A DNA stretch of 64,000 bases from Ascidiaceihabitans sp039975415 (GTDB lineage: Bacteria; Pseudomonadota; Alphaproteobacteria; Rhodobacterales; Rhodobacteraceae). This document shows, piece after piece, positions 1 to 8,003 of the stretch. Under the pieces are notes generated by a model that made no database searches, was not told the DNA's origin, and saw only the letters and a list, made by a program, of their open reading frames with translations. Each line of letters starts with the position of its first letter. Position 1 is the first letter of the stretch. The stretch lies in the NCBI RefSeq assembly GCF_039975415.1, contig NZ_JBDWHD010000014.1. The stretch is one strand, 5' to 3'. A program made the position numbers and the translations under genes.

Positions 1-370
1 GATGAACCGCGGCTTTTACGTGCGTCCAACAGTATTCGCAGACGTGAACAACGACATGACGATTGCGCGCGAAGAAATCTTTGGGCCCGTATTGTCGATT
101 ATCCCCTTCGACACCGAAGAGGAAGCGGTGCAAATCGCCAACGACACCCCCTACGGGCTGACAAACTATGTGCAAACACAAGACAGCAACCGCGCCAATC
201 GGTTGGCCACGCAATTGCGGTCCGGCATGGTGGAAATGAACGGCACATCACGTGCTGCGGGATCCCCCTTTGGCGGGATGAAGCAATCAGGCAACGGGCG
301 CGAAGGCGGCGTTTGGGGGCTGGAAGACTTCCTTGAGGTCAAAGCCGTATCCGGTTGGGCCGCTGAGTGA
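1..370 (+). CDS. Aldehyde dehydrogenase, C-terminal part (gene begins before the window)
   Basis: This is the last ~122 residues of an NAD(P)-dependent aldehyde dehydrogenase; the frame is open at the left edge. The family oxidises aldehydes to acids through a Cys thiohemiacetal. The visible part holds the EEIFGPVL segment that follows the catalytic region, then the NDTPYGLTNYV stretch and the PFGGMKQSGNGREGG segment typical of the oligomerisation end of the fold. The catalytic Cys and the Rossmann glycine motif lie outside the window, so substrate cannot be inferred. A perfect palindrome lies 11 nt after the stop. Confidence 0.93.
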   Translation, partial: MNRGFYVRPTVFADVNNDMTIAREEIFGPVLSIIPFDTEEEAVQIANDTPYGLTNYVQTQDSNRANRLATQLRSGMVEMNGTSRAAGSPFGGMKQSGNGREGGVWGLEDFLEVKAVSGWAAE

Positions 371-381
371 TCCTCAGCCTC

Positions 382-407
382 GTAAGGTGCACTTAAGTGC
401 ACCTTAC
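382..407. repeat. Perfect 26-bp palindrome
   Basis: The left half GTAAGGTGCACTT is followed at once by its exact reverse complement, with no spacer. It lies between the aldehyde dehydrogenase stop and the next gene. No T-run follows on either strand, so it is not a standard intrinsic terminator. A related element starting GTAAGGTG lies at 1972-1994, which suggests a dispersed intergenic repeat family. Confidence 0.75.
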
Positions 408-449
408 CCCCTATCCCAGACACACCACCTTAATGCACCGGAGTGACGG

Positions 450-1292
450 ATGATCTACGCGCGATTGCATGGCCGCTTGGGCAATCAAATGTTCCAATAC
501 GCGGCCGCCCGCGCCTTGGCTGCACGGCTTGATGTTCCATTTTCCATCGACACACGCCGCGCCGAGCACAAAGGCGAAGGTGTTCTGACCCGCGTGTTCG
601 ATGTGGACTGGAGCACCCCCCAGCATCTCCCCCCTGCCCAACATGTCCGCCCCCTTGCATATTTTGCGTGGCGCGCCTTTGGGCAAAATCCAAAAATTTA
701 CCGCGAACAAAGCCTTGGGTACAACGCCGCTTTTGAAACCCTACCCGACAACACATATTTGCACGGCTATTGGCAGGCAGAGCAGTATTTCGCCCCTATT
801 GCGAACGACATCCGCGCGGCCTTTGTACCACGCCATGCCATGAGCCCACAGAACGCCGATATGGCCGCCCGAATTGCATCCGGGCCGTCCATATCTCTAC
901 ACGTCCGACGGGGGGATTATCTGACTGTCGGCGCACATGGCCTTTGCGACCAAGCTTACTACGAAGCAGCCTTGGCAAAGGTCGCAAAAGGCATCGATGC
1001 GCCCACGGTTTACGTCTTTTCTGATGATCCGGACTGGGCCAAAGACAACTTACCGTTGCCTTTTGAAAAGGTCGTCGTGGATTTCAACGGCCCCGATACC
1101 GATTACGAAGACCTCCGCCTGATGTCATTGTGCCAACACAACGTTCTTGCCAATTCGTCTTTCAGTTGGTGGGGCGCTTGGTTGAACCGCAACCCGGACA
1201 AACGCGTGGCGGGGCCAAAGGACTGGTTCAGCGACCCCAAGCTGAACAACCCAGACATTTTGCCCAAAGGCTGGTTGCGGATCAAAGCGTAA
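450..1292 (+). CDS. GT11-family glycosyltransferase (alpha-1,2-fucosyltransferase-like)
   Basis: A 280-residue protein with the two hallmarks of glycosyltransferase family 11: an N-terminal GRLGNQMFQYA segment (residues 8-18) and the HVRRGDY donor-binding motif (151-157), followed by SSFSWWGAWL (about 236-245). The family transfers fucose from GDP-fucose to galactose in O-antigens or capsules. There is no membrane segment, as expected for a cytoplasmic enzyme. No other polysaccharide gene is adjacent, so the acceptor is unknown. Its length matches bacterial GT11 enzymes. Family assignment is secure; fucose specificity is inferred. Confidence 0.9.
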   Translation: MIYARLHGRLGNQMFQYAAARALAARLDVPFSIDTRRAEHKGEGVLTRVFDVDWSTPQHLPPAQHVRPLAYFAWRAFGQNPKIYREQSLGYNAAFETLPDNTYLHGYWQAEQYFAPIANDIRAAFVPRHAMSPQNADMAARIASGPSISLHVRRGDYLTVGAHGLCDQAYYEAALAKVAKGIDAPTVYVFSDDPDWAKDNLPLPFEKVVVDFNGPDTDYEDLRLMSLCQHNVLANSSFSWWGAWLNRNPDKRVAGPKDWFSDPKLNNPDILPKGWLRIKA

Positions 1293-1301
1293 GGGCGGTC
1301 G

Positions 1302-1952
1302 TCAGAAAGGCGCATTTGCCCGTACCTTCATTGAATGCCCCGTTTGAGGATGATTGAAACGCAACTCTTCCGCATGCAGCATCATGCGCGGATAATTGTC
1401 GCGCACGGCACCATGAGCATAGAACGGATCACCTAAAATCGGATGCCCCAAGGCGAGCATATGGACACGCAACTGATGGGTCCGCCCCGTCAAAGGCGTC
1501 AATCGCACACGCGCGGTGTCATTTTCCGATTTGAGCACACGCCAATCGGTAACAGACGGTTTGCCGGTCTCATGACAGACCATTTGCAACGGCCGGTTTG
1601 GCCAATCCACAATCAATGGCAGATCAACTGTTCCGCTTTTCGCGGACGGCACCCCATGCACCCGTGCGACGTAGGTTTTCTTTGTTTTGCGGTCTTGAAA
1701 CTGCACGGACAAAACGCGCTGCGCATGCGGCGTCAGCCCAAATACCATAACGCCTGAGGTGTCCCTGTCCAAACGATGCACCAACAAGGCATCGGGGAAC
1801 GCAACCTGCAAGCGTGTGATCAGACAGTCCGCCAAATGTGCGCCCCGACCTGGCACAGACAATAGGCCCGCAGGCTTGTCGACAACGACGATGTCAGCGT
1901 CTTCGTGCAGAATGACCAACGGTCCATCGGGCGGGTTATATTCAGTTTGCAT
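1302..1952 (-). CDS. RluA-family pseudouridine synthase
   Basis: This enzyme converts uridine to pseudouridine in 23S rRNA and/or tRNA. The catalytic motif HRLDRDTSG is at residues 59-67, with D62 as the expected nucleophile, and the later GRTHQLRVH motif is present. At 216 residues it is close to E. coli RluA, and there is no S4 domain, which favours the RluA subgroup over RluC or RluD. The reading frame extends to a TTG at 1988, but that falls inside a hairpin (1976-1994), so ATG at 1952 is preferred. It converges on the GT11 gene, 9 nt away. Confidence 0.9.
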   Translation of the reverse strand: MQTEYNPPDGPLVILHEDADIVVVDKPAGLLSVPGRGAHLADCLITRLQVAFPDALLVHRLDRDTSGVMVFGLTPHAQRVLSVQFQDRKTKKTYVARVHGVPSAKSGTVDLPLIVDWPNRPLQMVCHETGKPSVTDWRVLKSENDTARVRLTPLTGRTHQLRVHMLALGHPILGDPFYAHGAVRDNYPRMMLHAEELRFNHPQTGHSMKVRANAPF

Positions 1953-1975
1953 GGTGTTGGATGTTTCAGATGTAA

Positions 1976-1994
1976 GGTGGGTTTTCAACCCACC
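1976..1994. repeat. Hairpin GGTGGGTT-TTC-AACCCACC
   Basis: An 8-bp perfect stem with a 3-nt loop, 17 nt beyond the rarD stop and upstream of the pseudouridine synthase start. No T-run follows on the minus strand (TTACATCTG), so it may be a weak terminator or processing site rather than a classic terminator. With its flank it shares the GTAAGGTG opening of the palindrome at 382-407. Confidence 0.6.
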
Positions 1995-2010
1995 ACACCG
2001 TCCGGCCCAA

Positions 2011-2925
2011 TCAGCGACGCATCTGGCGAAACATGGACACGGAATAAATCAGCAGGGCAGCCCAGATCATGGGAAACGCGATCATGCGTGCCGTGCCAAA
2101 GTCTTCCTTGAAGACCACAACAGCACAAAGCGCGATCATAGTGGGGGCAATGTACTGCATGATCGCGATGGTCGTCAGGCGCAAACCCTTCGCTCCGTTC
2201 GCATAAAACAGCAACGGAACCGCTGTCACCACACCACATCCCATCAGCAACCACGTGTCAGGCATCGCTGTGAAAGTAAAATGGCTGTTGCCTTGCGTGG
2301 CCAGCCACATGACATATCCCAAAGCGGGCACGATCAAGATCAGCACCTCTAGCAGAAAGCCCTGATTTGGACCAATGGGCAGTTGTTTTTTGCACAACGC
2401 ATAAAACCCCCATGACACCGTCAGTCCAATAGCAACCCAAGGGACGGCGCCGTTCTGATACGCCAGATAGGACACGGCGGCAGCGGCCAACCCCACCGCC
2501 ACGATTTGCGCCCGCGTCAGACGTTCGCCCAGTAATATAGCCCCCAACGCGACGCTAAAAAGCGGGTTGATGTAGTACCCAAGGGCGGCATCCAAAGCCC
2601 GATCCGTTGCAATCGCCCAGACATAAAGTCCCCAATTGACGGTGATCAGCGCAGCAGACACACACCCCATGGCCAAGGTACGCGGGCTTAAAATAGCAGC
2701 ACGCACGTCGCGGGTTCGGCCCAGCAGAACAAGCAAAGCCCCTGCAATCGGCAAGGACCAGATGACGCGATGCGCAACAACTTCCGCCGGCGGCACATGA
2801 GACACCAACTTCATGTAAAGAGGTAAAAATCCCCACATGACATAGGCGCCCAACGCAAAGCCAAATCCGACAAGCGTATCCCCGGACGAAGGTCTTTTAG
2901 CGTCTGGCACGGCAGTCTCCTTCAT
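2011..2925 (-). CDS. rarD: RarD-type EamA-family transporter
   Basis: A polytopic inner-membrane protein with about ten hydrophobic helices, beginning with a segment containing GAYVMWGFLPLYMKL typical of RarD. The family is drug/metabolite-transporter-like; E. coli RarD was linked to chloramphenicol sensitivity, but the natural substrate is not established. Start is ambiguous: the frame is open to a TTG at 2976 and has ATGs at 2964 and 2925. I chose 2925 because AAGG lies 5 nt upstream and the resulting 304 residues fit the family (about 295-300). It may share a transcript with the pseudouridine synthase downstream. Confidence 0.88.
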   Translation of the reverse strand: MKETAVPDAKRPSSGDTLVGFGFALGAYVMWGFLPLYMKLVSHVPPAEVVAHRVIWSLPIAGALLVLLGRTRDVRAAILSPRTLAMGCVSAALITVNWGLYVWAIATDRALDAALGYYINPLFSVALGAILLGERLTRAQIVAVGLAAAAVSYLAYQNGAVPWVAIGLTVSWGFYALCKKQLPIGPNQGFLLEVLILIVPALGYVMWLATQGNSHFTFTAMPDTWLLMGCGVVTAVPLLFYANGAKGLRLTTIAIMQYIAPTMIALCAVVVFKEDFGTARMIAFPMIWAALLIYSVSMFRQMRR

Positions 2926-3093
2926 TGAAGCCTTATCCGTACCAGCGAAACGCGCAGTGTCCATAGGCGACCACAAATGGATTCATGTTAGCTTAGATTT
3001 TAAATTCAATTCCTTTGCTTACCTTGGGGGCACTTCATCCAATCTTGATAGGTTCCGCGTAAGAGGTACTAGCGATTTTACAGAAGGTTTGGC

Positions 3094-3516
3094 ATGAGAA
3101 AAAATATACTTGTCGTTGATGACGACGCCTTTTTCAGACGAATGATGATCAAAACGCTTTTTGCACTTGATGCCGAATTTACGTTTTGTGTCGATGGCCC
3201 CGAATGCCTTGAGGTGATTGAATCCAACCTGTTCGACTATGATCTTATTTTGATGGATGTGCACATGACCGACATGCTGGGATCCGAGGCCACCGGACGC
3301 ATTCGCGCGATGTCAGGAAACCCACTACGCCGTGTCCCGATTGTTGCCTTAACCGGTGACGCCACATGGTGTGATGCGGAACGTTGTGCGGGTGCGGGGT
3401 TTACAGGCTACATGGCGAAACCAAACGATCTGCAAACGCTTTATGATGATATAGATACGTTGATCACTGCCGTCACAGATGATCCCATCACCACAAAAGC
3501 AGTCCATCTGAACTAG
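3094..3516 (+). CDS. Single-domain response regulator (CheY-like)
   Basis: A 140-residue stand-alone receiver domain. The acidic cluster DDD (9-11), the phospho-acceptor D55 in LMDVHM, T87 and the conserved lysine K109 in MAKP are all present, so it should be phosphorylatable. There is no output domain, so it probably acts by protein contact or as a phosphate sink. AGAAGG precedes the ATG. No histidine kinase is adjacent; rarD is divergent and a dehydrogenase converges. The cognate kinase is unknown. Confidence 0.88.
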   Translation: MRKNILVVDDDAFFRRMMIKTLFALDAEFTFCVDGPECLEVIESNLFDYDLILMDVHMTDMLGSEATGRIRAMSGNPLRRVPIVALTGDATWCDAERCAGAGFTGYMAKPNDLQTLYDDIDTLITAVTDDPITTKAVHLN

Positions 3517-3547
3517 CAGCACGCTTCACGTCCTGAACCCCGGACGA

Positions 3548-3575
3548 AAACGAGGCAGCAACATCATTGCTGCCT
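3548..3575 (-). terminator. Intrinsic terminator between convergent genes
   Basis: A 9-bp stem (AGGCAGCAA / TTGCTGCCT) with a 5-nt loop lies between the receiver gene and the dehydrogenase at 3593. On the minus strand it is followed by CGTTTTCG, so it best serves the dehydrogenase, though the stem could act on both transcripts. Confidence 0.6.
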
Positions 3576-3592
3576 ACTGTCGCGCCCGAAGG

Positions 3593-6052
3593 TCAGACTT
3601 TGACGCGCTCTGATTTCGGATCGTAAAACGGCTTCAACTGCGCCTCAGCTTTCACCTTCACACCCATGATGTCGATCTCGAATGTGCTGTCCAGCAATTG
3701 CGCCACGCTTTCGCCTTTGCACGGCACATAGCCCATCCCGATAGCAGCACCCAGATGATGCCCGTATCCGCCCGAAGACAAATATCCGACGTATTCGCCA
3801 TTCCGCAGGATTGGTTCGTTGTGATACAAAAGCGGTTCTGGATCTGTCAGTTTGAATTGCACCAGACGTTGTTCCAAACCGGTTTCACGCTTTTTCAAAA
3901 CCGCGTCTCGCCCGATAAAGTCGGGCTTGTCGGTTTTCACCGCAAAACCCAAACCCGCTTCCAACACATGATCCTCGGATGTAATGTCATGTCCGAAATG
4001 GCGGAACCCTTTTTCCATGCGGCATGTGTCCATCATATGCATACCGCACAGGCGCATATCGAAATCGGATCCCGCGTCCGCCAAAGTTTCAAAGACATGA
4101 CCACACATGTCGGAAGGCACGTAAATCTCCCAACCCAATTCGCCCACGTAGGTGACGCGGTGCACACGCGCCAGCCCCATACCGATTTCGATCTCTTGTG
4201 CTGTGCCAAAGGGATTCACATCGTTTGAAAAGTCGTTAGGGGAAACTGCCTGCAGCAGTTCGCGCGATCGGGGCCCCATAATGGCCAGCACCCCTTCACC
4301 TGCCGTCACGTCGGTGATGACAACGCTGAAGTTGCCCTGATTGCGGCGCATCCAGGTTTGGTCTGCCAGCCGCGTCGCAGCTGGTGTGACAACCAGATAG
4401 CAGTTTTCCTCGATGCGGGTGACAGTCACATCCGCTTCGATGCCAGCCTTGGAATTCAGGAATTGCGTGTACACGATTTTGCCCACAGGCACATCGTAAT
4501 CACCGCCACCAATATAGTTCATAAAGGCCAAGGCGTCCGGTCCCTCGACGCGGATTTTTCCAAACGACGACATGTCGTACATGCCCACATTCTGGCGCAC
4601 AGCCATGTGTTCTTGCGCGACGTTGTCAAAGAAGTTTTGACGCTGCCAGCTGTATTCATATTTTGGTTCTTGGCCGTCGTTGGCAAACCAGTTCGCGCGT
4701 TCCCAGCCCGCCAGTTCACCCATGACAGCCCCGCGGTCCAGCAAATATGTGTGGAACGGAGTGCGCCGCACGCCACGCGCAGTCGCCTTTTGGCGGAACG
4801 GGAAGTGGTCGGCGTATAGCAGACCCAGCGTTTCTTTGGATCGCGCCTCAAGGTAGCGCTTGTTTCCTTGAAACGGCTGCATACGGTTGATGTCAACGTC
4901 CCCCAAATCGAAGGGCTTCTCGCCTGTGTCCATCCACGCAGCCAAGGCCATACCCGCGCCGCCAGCAGATTGAATGCCGATGGAATTAAAGCCCGCCGCG
5001 ACCCAGACGTTGTCCATCTCAGGTGCAAGGCCAAGGTGATAGGCATCATCTGGTGTGAAGCTTTCAGGCCCGTTAAAGAACGTGTGGATGCCCGCTTCGG
5101 CCAACATTGGCATGCGCTCAACAGCGGCTTCCAAGATCGGTTCAAAGTGATCAAAATCTTCAGGCAACTGATCGAATTCAAAGTCCTTCGGGATACCGTC
5201 TACGGCCCAAGGTTTAGCGTTCGGTTCAAACGCGCCCAACAACATCTTGCCCGCGTCTTCTTTGTAGTAGGCACATTCATCCGGCACCCGCAGCACCGGC
5301 AATTGCGTCAGCCCGTCGATGGCTTCGGTGACGATGTAGAAGTGTTCACAGGCCTGCAGCGGCACGTTCACGCCAGCCATGCGCCCCACTTCGTGTCCCC
5401 ACATGCCACCGCAGTTCACAACCATGTCGGCTGCGATATGGCCGGTGTTTCCGTCACTGTCTTCCCAATCCACACCCGTCGCACGGCGGCCTTCTTTGGT
5501 GATGTTTGTGACAGCAACGCGTTCTTTGACCAGCCCACCCCGCTGACGGGCGCCTTTGGCCAAAGCCAACGCAATGTTGGCTGGATCACCTTGGCCGTCC
5601 AGCGGCAGGTAGACCGCACCTTTGATGCCTTCCAGATTGATATGCGGGTACAGTTCTTGCACACGCTCGTTCGAAATTTCCTCGACCTCAACACCGAAGG
5701 CCCGCGCCATGCCGGCTTGGCGGTAAATTTCTTCGCGTCGTTCGTCTGTCAAAGCGACCGTGATAGACCCAACGCGTTTGAACCCCGTCGCCACGCCCGT
5801 TTCTTCTTCGAGTGTGCCGTACAATTCTTGAGAGTACTTTGCCAATTTGGTCATGTTCGCCGTCGCACGCAGCTGCGCGATAAGACCCGCGGCATGCCAA
5901 GTTGTGCCAGACGTCAATTGCTTGCGTTCCAACAGCACAACGTCGTTCCACCCCAATTTGGTCAGGTGGTAGGCCACGGAACACCCAATCACTCCACCGC
6001 CAACAATGACGACACGGGCTTTTTCGGGCAGTTCAGATTTGGATGCAGACAT
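3593..6052 (-). CDS. FAD dehydrogenase with GcvT C-terminal half (dimethylglycine/sarcosine dehydrogenase-like), copy 1
   Basis: An 819-residue protein. The N-terminal half is a DAO-type FAD domain (VIVGGGVIG at about 15-23), and the C-terminal half is a GcvT folate-binding domain. TTWHAAG around H53 matches the site where dimethylglycine and sarcosine dehydrogenases attach FAD covalently to His. The family oxidatively demethylates N-methyl amines and passes the one-carbon unit to tetrahydrofolate, or releases formaldehyde. The frame runs to 6130, but ATG 6052 has AAAGG 9 nt upstream and begins just before the FAD motif. It lies downstream of the demethylation operon, behind an inverted repeat, and probably has its own promoter. 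The exact substrate cannot be read from sequence. Confidence 0.9.
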   Translation of the reverse strand: MSASKSELPEKARVVIVGGGVIGCSVAYHLTKLGWNDVVLLERKQLTSGTTWHAAGLIAQLRATANMTKLAKYSQELYGTLEEETGVATGFKRVGSITVALTDERREEIYRQAGMARAFGVEVEEISNERVQELYPHINLEGIKGAVYLPLDGQGDPANIALALAKGARQRGGLVKERVAVTNITKEGRRATGVDWEDSDGNTGHIAADMVVNCGGMWGHEVGRMAGVNVPLQACEHFYIVTEAIDGLTQLPVLRVPDECAYYKEDAGKMLLGAFEPNAKPWAVDGIPKDFEFDQLPEDFDHFEPILEAAVERMPMLAEAGIHTFFNGPESFTPDDAYHLGLAPEMDNVWVAAGFNSIGIQSAGGAGMALAAWMDTGEKPFDLGDVDINRMQPFQGNKRYLEARSKETLGLLYADHFPFRQKATARGVRRTPFHTYLLDRGAVMGELAGWERANWFANDGQEPKYEYSWQRQNFFDNVAQEHMAVRQNVGMYDMSSFGKIRVEGPDALAFMNYIGGGDYDVPVGKIVYTQFLNSKAGIEADVTVTRIEENCYLVVTPAATRLADQTWMRRNQGNFSVVITDVTAGEGVLAIMGPRSRELLQAVSPNDFSNDVNPFGTAQEIEIGMGLARVHRVTYVGELGWEIYVPSDMCGHVFETLADAGSDFDMRLCGMHMMDTCRMEKGFRHFGHDITSEDHVLEAGLGFAVKTDKPDFIGRDAVLKKRETGLEQRLVQFKLTDPEPLLYHNEPILRNGEYVGYLSSGGYGHHLGAAIGMGYVPCKGESVAQLLDSTFEIDIMGVKVKAEAQLKPFYDPKSERVKV

Positions 6053-6115
6053 GGGTTTTGACCTTTGAAAGAGTATCTTTTTTTCCCGTGTGGCACAGTT
6101 ACAGCGCACCAAGCC

Positions 6116-6147
6116 CATCAAAAGCGTCACTTATGACGATTTTGATG
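6116..6147. promoter_or_regulatory. 14-bp inverted repeat, candidate operator or hairpin
   Basis: CATCAAAAGCGTCA, a 4-nt spacer (CTTA), then TGACGATTTTGATG: a 14-bp inverted repeat with one mismatch. It starts 3 nt after the GlxA/AraC regulator stop and ends about 64 nt before the start of dehydrogenase copy 1. No T-run follows on the minus strand, which argues against a plain terminator. A regulator-binding site controlling dehydrogenase copy 1 is the simplest reading. Confidence 0.5.
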
Positions 6148-6150
6148 TAA

Positions 6151-7137
6151 TTATCTCACATGGCCCGCAGCCTGTTTTTTCTGGCGAATGGCTGTGGGCG
6201 TCACCCCGAAGAAACTGCGGTACAAACTTGAGAACCCGTTCGGAAAGCCGCAAGCCAGCCCGATTTCCCGAATGGTCATCGTCGTATTCAGCAGCAGGTT
6301 ATTGGCCCAGTTCAAACGCAATTCACGGTAGTAGGTGTTTGGTGTCGTATTCAAGCGACGGTGAAAGCGGCGCTCCAAAGACCGCGACGACAATCCAACA
6401 CGTGCCACCAATTCGGCAATAGGAAGCGGTTCTTCCATATGTGCCTGCATCAATTCGATGCATTGGTCCAGCTCGCGGTCGCCCGTGATTGTCAGCCGTT
6501 TGCCCCCGAACGGTTGCAACGTTTTGAAATCGCGTATCTTTTCGTGCAATAAAATATCGGCAACTGTCATTACACCGGCCGCAGACATGTGGTTGCCCAC
6601 CAGGCTTAACGTCAAATCCACCGCAGCCCCCATTCCGGCACAGGTCACGATCCGTCCGTCATCCACAGCCAAAGCATAGGTGCCTTCACCACTTGGGTCG
6701 CCCCGCTCGTGTAGAACCGCACGGTTTTCCCAATGTGTGGTATGTGCCGCAGACCCCGTGGGATGTTCCGATATGTACCGGCTTGCGGCCTCGGACATCA
6801 GCACCACCTTCGCTTTGCGGTACGTGTAGGCCGCTATGACAGACCCAAGTGACAGCTCTGGCGCATCGGCATTCGAATTGCCAATCACAAACAGATATTC
6901 TGCCTCAGAGCGGAGTGTGATCGCTCCGGTTTGTGTACCCAGACCGGACCGCGACGCCACGTACCCCCCGTGGCGCGATAAAAATCGCCACGTGAACAAG
7001 GCGCCCGGGTTGATCCGGTTTGCCATACGCAAAACTTCCACAACGCCGGACAACTCCACCAGCACAAAGCCTTCCGCAAGGATAATATCCACGCACCATG
7101 GCGTCGCTTTGGTGACGATGGGTGCGGGCTTTGTCAC
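6151..7137 (-). CDS. GlxA-type AraC-family regulator (DJ-1/PfpI domain plus HTH), GbdR-like
   Basis: A 328-residue regulator. The N-terminal ~190 residues have the class I glutamine-amidotransferase-like (DJ-1/PfpI) fold seen in GlxA proteins, ending in the DDGRIVTCAGMGAAVDL segment. The C-terminal ~100 residues are an AraC HTH pair (GLSSRSLERRFHRRL, then IGLACGFPNGFSSLYRSFF). The start is GTG at 7137: its GTGA overlaps the TGA of the upstream methyltransferase. The longer frame to 7233 lies inside that gene. Pseudomonas GbdR, which activates glycine betaine and dimethylglycine catabolism, has the same domain order; together with the neighbours this suggests a similar role, by inference. Confidence 0.88.
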   Translation of the reverse strand: MTKPAPIVTKATPWCVDIILAEGFVLVELSGVVEVLRMANRINPGALFTWRFLSRHGGYVASRSGLGTQTGAITLRSEAEYLFVIGNSNADAPELSLGSVIAAYTYRKAKVVLMSEAASRYISEHPTGSAAHTTHWENRAVLHERGDPSGEGTYALAVDDGRIVTCAGMGAAVDLTLSLVGNHMSAAGVMTVADILLHEKIRDFKTLQPFGGKRLTITGDRELDQCIELMQAHMEEPLPIAELVARVGLSSRSLERRFHRRLNTTPNTYYRELRLNWANNLLLNTTMTIREIGLACGFPNGFSSLYRSFFGVTPTAIRQKKQAAGHVR

Positions 7138-8003
7138 GCAGGAAGACCTTTGAAACGTTTCGACAATTCCGCGATATGTGCCGGTCCGACCTCGCAGCAG
7201 CCCCCAAGCAACGTGGCCCCTTTCGCAACCCAAATCGCGGCATGGTCAGCGTAGGCTTCCGGGCCAAGATCGCGCCGCGCTGTCAACGCGTCGACAGTAG
7301 GCTTCGTTTTCAAAAACCCATCCGAGATTTTCTCAAAACCATTGGCGTAGGCACCGAATGGCAATGTGCCATGGGACAGCACGTCCATTGCCGCCGGGAT
7401 CACCTCGGGGGTTGAGCAATTCACCAAAATCGCTGATGCACCTTGTTGGGCGACCGCCATTGCATCTGCCAGTGGTTCACCGGACCGCAGCTTTGTGCCA
7501 TCACTGTCGTCTACCGTCATCGCAAGCCACACTGGTACATCGGTCCGCAAAGCGGCTTTCAGAATGCTGCGCGCATGTGCAACAGACGAAACCGTTTCAC
7601 CGATCAACAAATCACATTCGGGCGCCAGAATATCGGCAATTTCATTGTAGATGCTTGCGGCCACATTATCGGCAGGATGCAAATCGGGGCGGTATGACGC
7701 CCCTATCGGCCCCATGGACCCCGCGATGCGTTTGGCCCCGCTGTCTTTTGCCTCCTGAATGGCCAACTTGTACAGCTCTTCAAACTGTCCCTCGTGCGGC
7801 GTGCCCACAAGGCGGTCACGCAAGATTGCGTAGGTGTTTGTGGTCGTAATATCTGCACCTGCATCTGCAAAATCGCGGTGCACCTCTGCCACCAAACCGG
7901 GCCGATCGATCATCACCTGCGTCGACCACAGTGGCGTCGGTGCGTCCGTGCTGCGCCGGATCAGTTCCTGCCCCATCCCGCCATCTAAAACAGTTATCGT
8001 CAT
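7134..8003 (-). CDS. Homocysteine S-methyltransferase family protein
   Basis: A 289-residue zinc-dependent methyltransferase. The expected zinc ligands are C196 (LVNCSTPE) and the Cys pair C269/C270 (LLGGCCEVGP), and the family's N-terminal LDGGMGQEL segment is present. Members move a methyl group from S-methylmethionine, betaine or a related donor to homocysteine, giving methionine. Beside two demethylating dehydrogenases, a betaine-type donor is plausible, but the protein is shorter than animal BHMT. ATG 8003 has GAGG about 8 nt upstream, and its ATGA overlaps the stop of the preceding gene. The frame is open to 8453, but that extension only mirrors the preceding gene. Confidence 0.9.
   Translation of the reverse strand: MTITVLDGGMGQELIRRSTDAPTPLWSTQVMIDRPGLVAEVHRDFADAGADITTTNTYAILRDRLVGTPHEGQFEELYKLAIQEAKDSGAKRIAGSMGPIGASYRPDLHPADNVAASIYNEIADILAPECDLLIGETVSSVAHARSILKAALRTDVPVWLAMTVDDSDGTKLRSGEPLADAMAVAQQGASAILVNCSTPEVIPAAMDVLSHGTLPFGAYANGFEKISDGFLKTKPTVDALTARRDLGPEAYADHAAIWVAKGATLLGGCCEVGPAHIAELSKRFKGLPA

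Noticed and set aside
1953..1988. TTG 1988 as start of the pseudouridine synthase
   Set aside because: It lies within a hairpin downstream of rarD and adds no conserved residues; ATG 1952 is better placed.
4868..6061. A 397-residue ORF opposite dehydrogenase copy 1
   Set aside because: It has no domain and mirrors the conserved minus-strand coding frame.
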